The position numbers and the translations under genes were made by a program. The notes under the pieces were generated by a model. It saw only the letters and a program-made list of their open reading frames with translations. It did no database searches and was not told where the DNA came from. From Zeus faber (Eukaryota > Chordata > Actinopteri > Zeiformes > Zeidae), in contig OY482860.1 of assembly GCA_960531495.1 (NCBI GenBank), positions 1 through 64,000 on the forward strand: a DNA stretch of 64,000 bases, given 5' to 3'. Positions 55,083 through 64,000 of the stretch are shown piece after piece. Position 1 is the stretch's first letter. The number at the start of each line of letters is the position of its first letter.

Positions 55083-56935
55083 ATTTTCAAAGTGTTTTAT
55101 TTGTCAAGTGTACAGTACAACACAAGGTCATTCGGTACAATGAAATTCTTGGGGCATGACAGGCAACAACTGCGTAGTGGACATAAAAAGATAAAATAAC
55201 AAGGCAAAAAATAATATATATTTTTTTTTTAATAAAATAAGGGTCGAATATAAAAAAAAGTAAGAGTCGATGTTACAAATACGGGCAAGACGTCGCAGTG
55301 TATGTACATAAAATGAAAATAAGAAAAATAATCCTAAAACAGAAACTAAAATAATTGGAACATTGTAGCAGTTCCAAAACAAATAGGTCAGTCTATTGCA
55401 CAAGATATGAATATAAATATAAAGTGAAGGAGTGCTGGTGGATATGTACATGTAGTTGTGGTGATGTACATTTAATTAACATAGCTGACTACAGAGGTTG
55501 AGAAGCCTGATGGCCTGAGGGTAAAAACTGTTCGTGAGTCTAGTAGTCCGTGCCCGGATGTTCCGGTAACGTTTAACAAATGGCAGCAGCGTGAACAGTC
55601 CGTAGCCTGGGTGGCTGTAGTCCTTTATGATTTTCCGTGCCTTCCTAAGGCATTGTGTGCGGTAGATGCCTTGCACAGATGCGAGGTGTCAACCAATGAT
55701 GCGCTCCGATGTCTTCACCACCCTCTGGAGCGCCTTGCGATCGGCAGTGGAGCAGCTGCCGTACCAGGCGGTGATGCAGCCAGTGAGAATGCTCTCAATG
55801 GTGCATCGGTAGAAGCTGGTGAGAGTCCTGACAGAGATGCCAAACTTCTTGAGTCTCCTCAGGAAGAATAGGCGCTTTTGGGCAGTTTGTCCAATTGCCT
55901 GGACCAGGAGAAGTCATCACTGATGGACACACCAAGCTTGAAGCAGGAGACTCTCTCCACTTCAGCTCCATCGATGTGGATGGGGGCGTGCCCCCCCGCT
56001 GTCGTTTCCTGTAGTCCACCATCATCTCTTTAGTCTTGCAGACGTTGAGAGAGAGGTTGTTATCCAAGTACCATGTTGCCATGACGCTGACCTCCTCTCT
56101 GTAGGAGGACTCATTGTTGTTGGAGATGAGACCTAGGATGGTGGCGTTGTCTGTAAACTTCAGGATGGTGTTGGTGCTGCGCTTGGCAACACAGTCATGT
56201 GTGAACAGGGCATACAGGAGGTGACTGAGCATGTAGCCCTGTGGGGCTCCTGTGCTCAGGGTCAGTACAGATGAGGAGACGTTTCCCATTCTTACCACCT
56301 GGGGTCTGCCAGAAGTCCAGGATCCAGTTACAGAGGAAGGTGTTAAGACCCAGGATCCTGAGCTTGCTTGAACAAGCTTAGCGGGCACAATTGTGTTGAA
56401 TGCTGAGCTGTAATCTACAAACAGCATCCTCACGTATGTGTTGCTCTTGTCCAGGTGGGAGAGGGTGGTGTGCACTGCCAGGCGATGGCGTCATCCGTCG
56501 ATCTGTTCGGGCGATATGCAATTTGAAGGGGTCCAGGGTGTCAGGAAGTGAGGAGCAGATGTGGGTTCTGACTAGCCGCTCGAAGCACTTCATGATGGTA
56601 GAGGCATGTGACGGATTGTTTCTTTGGTACCGGGACAATGGTTGTCTGTTTGAAGCAGGTGGGGACTGTAGACTGGATGAGGGAGAGGTTGAATATGCAG
56701 GTGAATACCTCTGCCAGCTGGTCAGTGCACGCTCTGAGGACGTGGCCTGGAATACCATCAGGCCCTGGAGACTTCCGTGGGTTTACTCTTTTAAGTGATC
56801 TCCTCACGTCAGCCGTAGACAGGAACAGTCATCCTGGTGCTCTGCTAGCCTTGCAGACGGGATGGTGTTGCTCGTCTCAAGCCGTGCGTAGAAGGTGTTG
56901 AGCTAGTCGGGAGGAGAGACGGCTGGCCGGGCATC
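55083..56935 (-). mobile_element. Rex1/L2-type LINE, copy C (antisense, 5' truncated)
   Basis: Minus-strand RT with 3' UTR. A different subfamily from copies A and B, and with a 3' end of another kind (TTTATTTGTCAAGTGTACAG on the plus strand) instead of TTGAATC repeats. Confidence 0.85.
55476..56935 (-). pseudogene. LINE copy C reverse transcriptase, broken
   Basis: Minus strand: [20 protein letters not shown] (about 56760), then ALTS-region text broken near 56590, and [15 protein letters not shown] (about 56400). STGAPQGYMLSHLLYALFTHD follows (about 56210-56270), and the catalytic box appears as FTDN instead of FADD (about 56150). The C-terminal thumb text ends in SFYPQAIRLLN (about 55490). 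Frameshifts occur near 56345 and 55890 and a deletion removes part of the connection. Inactive because both catalytic Asp residues of the box are altered or lost. Confidence 0.85.
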
Positions 56936-56936
56936 A

Positions 56937-57440
56937 CAACAAAACTGAGAGTATTAAAGATATTTATTCTGCAGAATAAAGAGAAAGATGCAGTCATGCT
57001 TCAGAGCAGTGTTCTGATCAGTCTACACCTATTACTGACGAAGAGGGCTTTATACTAAAGAGAGATTGTGTGCCATTGGTCAGGTGTCATTTACAACACT
57101 GTTACCCCCTGTCATATCCCTGGGTGTTACCCCTAAACAGTGATTTAACATTCAAACTCCGGTCACAGACACAATTCTACTGTACCATAAAACAAACACA
57201 CAACGCTCTTTTAAGCCCCCCTTGTCCTTATCCTTATCTCCACACAAAGTTAAGTGAGGATGAAATGTGGTCTGGTTTTTCCAATACGACAACTGGAATT
57301 TTTTAGACGGAACAATCTCTTTATATTAACTCTGAGTGATTCATTAAAACCCATAGACAATGACTTTTATAACTACATAACATACAAAAGGCTATTGTCC
57401 TGTATAAAACATGTAAAACATCTTTCAAATAGTTGATCAT
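56937..57440 (-). mobile_element. Antisense LTR of ERV family 3, copy 2
   Basis: The first 150 bases match 37440-37590, including minus-strand AATAAA (about 56974-56982) and a TATA box (GTATAAAGCC, about 57049-57058). Beyond that the copies diverge. It directly abuts the 5'-truncated end of LINE copy C. Confidence 0.65.
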
Positions 57441-57533
57441 GTGCATTTTTCCCTCAGTGCACGGCCTCCATACGTGCAACTGCGGCTCTTGTGCGGGCCA
57501 CTGCGATCGCACTGACGTTTCACCCGCTGGACT

Positions 57534-57615
57534 TGATGGACCTGCTGGCCAATTTAAAGGAGTTATTGGCCCGACTTAATGGACTTGTTGGCTGACTTGA
57601 AGGACCTGCTGGATG
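57534..57615. repeat. 21-22-bp imperfect tandem repeat
   Basis: Four units of the type TTGATGGACCTGCTGGCCAA, alternating GGACCTGCTGG and GGACTTGTTGG cores. Confidence 0.75.
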
Positions 57616-58530
57616 AGTTGCCAAGCTTGCTTTGCGCAGTCAAAGTTGTACTGCCACTGCGGTCCAGGCCTTCTGCCCGATACTCCAAGCCTGGCTATCT
57701 GTTTGGGCCCACGAGTTCCGTGGAGCCTCTGGGTTCCGAGGTGTCTGAGGGTTCCTTGGGCACTGGGTGTTCTGACATCATTGCTCTCAACATCAAGGTG
57801 CCCCGTGCTGAGCACACTTTGCTACATGGTTGGGCACTCGACTCTCACACCGGTTGGGGCATGTGGTCGGCTGCGGTGGGGTGGGCCTCGCCCTTATGTT
57901 GGGCGTGGGTGTCCCATTGCCTCGCCCGATGGGGCGGGCGGTTCGGGCAGGGTGTCGGTCTGGTGTCGGGGATGGGCGCGGCTGGGGTTCTGTGCCTGCA
58001 GCTGTGGCTTGTGTCTGCACGTTGGGGTGGGTTGTATGAGTCCGCCCCTGGGGTGCGGGGTCTCCTCGTGCCGCCTGGAACTGGGTTATGCTCCTCTGTG
58101 CCGGGTGTGGGGGTTGCTCCACGGCTATCTGGCTTCTCTGGGGGCCCGGGGGTCTTCTGTGGCCGCAGGGCAGGGTGCTCGGGGCTTTCCTGCAGCCGTA
58201 TGGTGTCAACGCGGCTGCGGAGCTTGGGGGGCTTCGGTGCCCTTTCCACTGCTTGGAGGCGCCACGACATAATACCGACTTCTACACCAGTACCAAATGG
58301 GATAAGTCATGTATACTCACCGGTGGACACCTTACACACACACGCACACACACACACACACAGACAGGTGGTCCCATCACACACACACACGCACACCCCA
58401 CCACACCTGCTTCGAATGCACCCCAGCACCCGCCTGGTTGCATTCCTCTCCTTTTCTCCCTCATTTACTGCCATAACTATGACAGGAAGAGACCATATGA
58501 CCAATTGTCATTCCGGTTTTCCTGGACCTA
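57616..58530. repeat. GC-rich dispersed repeat, copy 3
   Basis: Matches 17640-18295 over several long blocks, including the CACCGGTGGACA + CA-repeat + GGTCCCATCACAC ending. Long open frames on both strands are compositional artefacts. Confidence 0.85.
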
Positions 58531-58959
58531 ATCAATTGTGTTTCATGACATCTTGTCATCCAATGTTTATTTTTTTGTGAAAATGTTGTTTGGTTCTCTG
58601 TTTAATTATGTCACGGGTGGTGATTTCCCCCTCTTGGAGTAGTGATCAGTTTATAGACCCAAACATGGGTTAGGGTTAACAACATGATAAATAGTTTTCC
58701 AAATAGGGGGGTTGGGGTTGGTTCATTGTGACCAAAAACTGTGCTCTTGTCATCCTAAGGATCATCCACGGGACAGAGTTATTGCAGCAATTCTTGATGA
58801 TTAAGAATGAATAAAGTGTTGCATTGCAGGTTGAGAACTTGAACTCCACTTGCAGACTAACTCTGTCCTAGATACAATGGCATACAAATACTCTTTGTTG
58901 TATTCCTAGCATGCTGACAGGACAGGTTAAAAATAAATAAATAAAGAATAAAATCTTCA
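58531..58959. other. Unassigned sequence
   Basis: No gene or recognised repeat apart from a short GGGTTAGGGTTAAC phrase at about 58667. Confidence 0.4.
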
Positions 58960-59415
58960 CTAATTACTCTGTGTGACAGGGTCAGACAAAGGGTCAAACA
59001 TGTATTTGTCGAGTATGAGCATTTTCAGAACTTTGGACGGTTTGCTCTCCATCTGAATTACAGAAACATTGTCTCTTTTTAGGTGAATGATTGAGAATGC
59101 TGCAGTAAACCATAGGGGTTTAATTATTATTAGGAACTATTATGTGCTTGTTAAGTGTTTCTCACAGAGTTCTAGGCCCATCTAACATGTATTTGTGGAG
59201 TTATGATCATTTTCATCAAAGGGTGCACATGTGGGAAAAAACGCATTTTCAGCCGATTTAAACGTTGAAAAGGTGGATAGGTTAAAAGCTTCAGTCATTA
59301 CTCTGTGTGACAGTGTCAAACAGTATAAATACTATGATAAACTAGTATGTGCTCCTCAAGTGTTGTTTGTGAAACTGTTTTAGGCCCATCTAACATGTAT
59401 TTGTCGAGTTATGAG
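58960..59415. repeat. Inverted copies of the 204-209-bp repeat
   Basis: Reverse complement of the 49370-50345 units: GGCCCATCTAACATGTATTT (59169, 59381), GTGGGAAAAAACGCATTTTC (59232) and TCTGTGTGACAGTGTC. About two units, the first interrupted. Confidence 0.9.
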
Positions 59416-62400
59416 AACTTTTGACGGTTTTGAACGAATTCGAGACTCACAAAAAAATCGACAATTAGGTAAAATTCAACACTTCACCAGACTCCAAACA
59501 CCAGAATAAATCAGAACTTATAATAAATCAGCCAAACTCTGGACTTGGAACAAATTTGAGACTTAGACAGGAATCGACACTTTGAATAAATCAGGCAAAC
59601 TCTGGACTTTTAACTTATTCGAGACTTCGCAAAAAATTGACACTTAGAAAGAAATCGACACCTAGCATTTATCAGTAGAACTTGGGAAAAAATTCAACAC
59701 TTAAATAAAAATCAACACTTAAAATAAATCAGCAAAACTTCGTACTTTGACCTAATTCAAGACTTAAAAATATAGACACTTGGGGAAAATTCGACACTTA
59801 GACTAAAAAATTCGAGACTTCAAGAGAAATCAAACCTCAGAAGAAATTTGACATTTAGATAAAAATCGACACTTAAAATAAATCAGCGAAACTGGGGACT
59901 TAGAAACTCAAACTCGGGACTTTGGCCTTACTTTGTACTTTGACCTAATTCAAGACTCACAAAAAAATCGACACTTGGGTAAAATTCGACACTTAGACTA
60001 AATCAACACTTAAAATAAATCAGCCAAAAGAAGGACTTTGAAAAAAATCGAGACTTAGAAAAGATTCCACACTTGGAAAAAAAAATCGAAACTTTGAATT
60101 GATCAGGCAAACTCAGGACTTTGAACAAATTAGGGACTCACAACATAATTGACAATTAGGTAAAATTCAACACTTCATAAGACTAAATCAACACTTATAA
60201 TAAATCAGCCAAACCCAGGACTTGAAACCAGTTTGAGACTTAGAAAGGAATCAACACTTTCAATAAATCAGCCAAACTCAGGACTTTGAACTTATTCCAC
60301 ACTCGACAAAAAAATCGACAATAAGGGAAAATTCAGCACTTATAATAAATCAGCCAAACTCAGGACTTTGAATAATTCGAAGATTAGAGAAAAATCGACA
60401 CTTAGCATAAATCATCATAAATCTTTGAGCAAATTCGAGACTCACAAAATAATCTTTGACAAAAATCGAGACTTGGAGAAAAATGGACACTTGGAAGGAA
60501 ATTAATTTTTAGCATGAATCAGCAAAACTGGGGACTTTGAAAAAATTCGAGACTTAGAAAGAAAATTGACCCTTGAAAAATATTTGAAACTTAGAATTAA
60601 TCAGCCTAATTTGGGACTTTGAAATAAATTAGACTTAGACTAAATCAGCACTTATAATAAATCAGCCAAGCTCGGGATTTGGAACAAATTCAAGACTTAT
60701 AACGAAATCGACACGTTGAAATAATTAGTCAACTCGGGACTTTGAAAAAAATTTGGGATTTTGGCTAAAAATCGCAACTTAGGGGAAATTATACACATAG
60801 ACACTTGGAAAAAAATTGACTATTAGAATGGATCTGCCAAATTCGGGACTTTGAAAAAAACTAGAACCTTGAAAAAAATATACACATGGAAAAAAATTGA
60901 CAGTATAAATCAGCCAGACTCGGAACCTTGATAAAATTTGAGACTTGGAAAAAATCTACACTTTGAATAAATTAGCCAAACTTGGGAAATTAACAAAATT
61001 CAATACTCACAAAACACTGGACACTGAAGAACAAAGTCAACAGTTAGATTAAAATCGACAGTTAGAAAAAATATGCCAAATTCGGGAATTTGAAAAAATT
61101 AGAGACTTAGAAAATAATCTATACTTAAAAAAAATCGACACTTAGATAAAAATTGACACTTAGAATAAATTAGCCAAACTCGGGACTTTGAAAAAATTCA
61201 ACACTTTGAAAAAAAAACAACGCTTAGAATAAATCCACCAAACTCGGGACATTGAAAAAAGTCGAGACTAAAAAGGAAATCGACAGTTAGAAAAAAATTG
61301 ACAAAAAATTGACAAATTACCAGTTAGAACGAATCTGCCAAATTAGGGACTCTTGAAATTAATTGAAACCTTGAAAAAATTCGGCACTTCGTTTTTTTAC
61401 ACTTCAATAAACAATCGACACTTAGAATAAATCTGCAGAACTTGGGACTTTGAACAAATTTGAGACCCAGAAAGAAATTGACAATTGGCAAATATTTGAC
61501 ACCAAGATAAAAATAAGTACTTGGAATAAATCAGCCAAACCTGGGACAATGAAAAAATTTGGGACTTCATAAAAGTTTGACACTCAAATTAGAGACTTAG
61601 AATAAATCAGCAAAATCAAAAAAAATCCATGCTTGGAAAAAATTAGACACTTAGATACAAATCGACACCTAGAATAAATCAGCCAAACTCGTGACTTTGA
61701 AGGAATTTGAGACTTCGAAAGAAATCGACACTTAGAACAAATTAGCTCTCAAATTAGAACTCAGGACTTTGAAAAAACTCGAGACTCACAAAAAAATTGA
61801 CACTTAGAAAAAATTTGACACTTAGAACGAATCTGCCAAATTCGGGACTTTGATCAAATTCAACACTTTCAAAAAAATCGACACCTGGAAAAATTTAACA
61901 TTTAGAATATATCAGCCAAATTCTGGAATTTGAAAAAAATTAAGACTTAGAAAGAAATCGAAACTTAGCGAATATCTGACACTTAGATGAAAATCAAAAC
62001 TAAAAATAAATCAGCCCAACTTGGGACTTTGAAAAAATTTGGGACTTAGAATAAATGGGCCAAATTCAGGAATTTAAACAAATTCAGGACATAGAAATAA
62101 CTTGACACTTGGATAAAAATAGACACTTAGAATAAATCAGCCAAACTTGGACTTTGATCAAATTTGAGACCTAGCAAAATATCACCACCTGGAAAAAATT
62201 AAACACTTAGCATATTTCAGCAAAATTCGGGAATTTGAAAAAAAATGAGACTAAGAAAACAATCGACACATTGAAAAAAACGTACAATTAGAATGAATCT
62301 GCCAATAGTCTGCTTCGGGACTTTGAAAAAAAATAGAACCTCGAAAAAATCGGCACATGGAAAAGATTTCACATTTTGATAAAAGTTTGACACTTGGAAT

Positions 62401-63080
62401 AAATCCGTCAATCGTGGGACTTTGAACAGATTCAACACTTTGAAAAAAATCAACACACTGAAACAAATAGACATTTAGTATAAATCAGCCAAACTTGGGA
62501 CTTTAATAAAATTTGAGACATAGAAAAAATCAACACTTTGAATAAATCAGCGAATTTTGGGACTTCGAACAAATTCGAGACTTTGAATGAAATTGACACT
62601 GAGAACAAATCAGCTAAACTTGGGACTTTGAAAATAATCGAAACATAGAGAGAAATCGACACTTCGAACAAATCAGTCAATCTTGGGACTTTGAACAAAT
62701 TGGACACTTCAAAAAAATGAGACTGGAAAAAAATTGCACACCTGGAAAAAAATCGACATTAATCAGCCAAACTTGGGACTTTGCCAAACTTTGGACTTCG
62801 TAAAATTTAGACACTTAGAATTGTATAGGCCAAATTCTGGAATTTGAAAAGATTCAGGACTGAGAAAAAACTTGAGACTTCAAAAATTCAACACTTAGAA
62901 AAAATTAAGCCAAACTCTGGACTTTGATCAAATTTTAGACCGAACAAAAAATTGACACCTAGAGACAATTCAACACTTAGAATATATCAGACAAATTCGG
63001 GAATTTGAAAAAAATTGAGGTTTCGAAAATAATCGACACTGAGAATAAATTAGCCAAACTCGGGACTTTGACAAAAATCG
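59416..63080. repeat. A-rich satellite-like block, about 3.66 kb
   Basis: Built from short modules of about 15-22 bases of the form GACTTnGAAAAAAATCGACA, GACACTTAGAATAAATCAGCC and AAACTCGGGACTTTGAA. They are shuffled so that the larger period is irregular (about 60-90 bases). Purines dominate the plus strand. Minus-strand open frames in it are Phe/Ser/Leu-rich translations of the repeat. Confidence 0.95.
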
Positions 63081-63084
63081 AGAC

Positions 63085-63790
63085 TTCTCCCGTTAGGTGT
63101 CCACAGCGGATCATCCACCTCCAATACCTTCTGTTCTGCGCATCTTCCTCTCTTACACCAACCACCTGCATGTCCTCCCTCACCACATCCATAATCCTTC
63201 TCTTTAGCCTTCCTCTTTGCCTCTTGCTTGGCAGCGCCCAATGTAACTCTCATCTCTCCTACACATGTGTCCAAACCATCTCAATCTCACCTCTTTCACT
63301 TTTAGACCGAATTGTCCAACCTGAGCTGTCCCTCTAATGTACTCATTCTTAATCCTGTCCATCCTTGTCACTCCCAATGAAAATCTCAACATCCTCAACT
63401 ATGCCATCTCCAGTTCAGCCACCTGCCTTTTTATCAGTGTCACCGCCTCTAAACCGTAGACATAGCTGGTCTCGCTACTGTCCTGTAGACCTTCCCCTTG
63501 AACTCTTGTTGGAACCCTTCTGTCACAGATCACTCCGGACACTCTTCTCCACCCACTCCACCCTGCCTGTACTCTCTTCTTCACCTCTCTCCCGCACTCT
63601 CCACTGCTTTGTGTGGTCGACCCTAAGTGCTTGAACTCATCCGTCTTCTCCACTCCTTGCATTCTCAGCTTTTTTCGCCACCCTTCCTCAATTTCAGGCA
63701 CATGTATTCTGTCTTACTCCTGCTGACTTTCATTCCTCTTCTCTCTAATGCATGCCTCCACTCCACTACTACAGATGCAAACATTAGATA
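63085..63790 (-). pseudogene. RTE-type LINE RT C-terminus, broken
   Basis: Minus strand: KTDEFKHLGSTTQSSGECG, RRVSGVICDRRVP and YGLEAVTLIKRQVAELEM (63399-63640). Then, in other frames, MLRFSLGVTRMDRIKNEYIR, RLRWFGHMCRRD and MDVVREDMQVVGVREEDA follow, ending in RWMIRCG at about 63090. This is the characteristic end of an RTE-clade LINE. At least two frameshifts. It directly abuts the satellite. Confidence 0.85.
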
Positions 63791-63799
63791 ACATAAGTT

Positions 63800-64000
63800 A
63801 GAAACGTCTGGACCTTTTTTTAACCACAATAGCGGGGCGCTGGTAGGTTGGTGTGGGGGTGTGGTTGGCTGGGGGTGACTGGGTGTGGCCCCTGCCAGAT
63901 GTGTTCAGTTCCTGGAAGCTTGCTCATGGTGCTAGTTAGTTTTTGGCGTGCTTCGACCTTGCAGGGCTGCAGGTGGCTCCAGGGCCCCTTGGAGTCTACT
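63800..64000. repeat. GC-rich dispersed repeat, copy 4 (cut by window edge)
   Basis: TGCTTCGACCTTGCAGGGCTG and GGCCCCTTGG resemble 17420-17480 of copy 1. The copy continues beyond the window. Confidence 0.5.

Noticed and set aside
57579-58580. 333-codon plus-strand open frame and its overlaps
   Set aside because: Same GC-rich repeat as at 17.1-18.3 kb; the frame is not kept between copies.
62217-62707. Phe/Leu-rich minus-strand frames
   Set aside because: Direct translation of satellite modules.

Overview
The window looks like a repeat-packed stretch of a vertebrate nuclear genome, almost certainly a ray-finned fish. The evidence is the element mix: CR1/L2/Rex1-type LINEs, a fish-type chromodomain Gypsy element, a Tc1-like end, a tRNA-derived SINE with a familiar teleost tail, several gamma/epsilon-like endogenous retroviruses (ERVs), and an interstitial TTAGGG tract. 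I recognise no ordinary single-copy host gene, no rRNA, no functional tRNA gene and no CRISPR array.

Layout. 1-2928: 5'-truncated, broken L2/Rex1 LINE (copy A, +), abutting antisense LTRs (2930-3900). 3900-7085: AT-rich DNA with microsatellites and a LINE 3' end. 7085-14155: a Tc1-like scrap, then a minus-strand Gypsy element (LTR, chromodomain, integrase, RNase H, deleted RT, protease, gag zinc knuckle) split by a near full-length LINE (copy B, 9007-12517) that has an uninterrupted 972-codon ORF. 14156-17090: minus-strand ERV pol, split by a 348-bp solo LTR with a perfect 5-bp target duplication. 17100-18290: GC-rich dispersed repeat. 18295-25077: a decayed plus-strand element with env-like features that I could not assign to a family.

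24125-34172: related ERV material on the plus strand. This comprises a solo LTR, a SINE, and a provirus with a tRNA-Ser-like primer site, a tandem-repeat leader, a deleted gag-RT ORF, a long RNase H/integrase ORF, a broken env, a purine tract and a 3' LTR. 34177-37425: pseudogene of a multicopy fish family with an SGNH-like front and, from memory of the family, a cysteine-protease-like back. 37437-38520: antisense LTR and integrase tail of another ERV. 38900-41000: dispersed repeat. 41354-47735: minus-strand ERV with deleted gag and pol and a recognisable env. 47960-49255: LINE 3' end. 49370-50345: about 206-bp tandem repeat. 50600-52120: L1-clade LINE. 52120-54790: repeats carrying a LINE fragment with a 7-bp target duplication. 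55083-57440: LINE copy C and an antisense LTR. 57534-58530: GC-rich repeat. 58960-63080: inverted tandem-repeat copies, then a 3.6-kb A-rich satellite. 63085-63790: RTE-type LINE fragment. The edge carries another GC-rich repeat.

Together this is an archaeological stack of nested insertions, not a cooperating gene set. The entries most worth checking are the intact LINE ORF, the unassigned retrovirus-like element at 18.3-25.1 kb, the SGNH/protease-like pseudogene, and the repeat arrays placed in two proviral leaders. All family assignments come from reading motifs by eye and from memory of families; no search was run.
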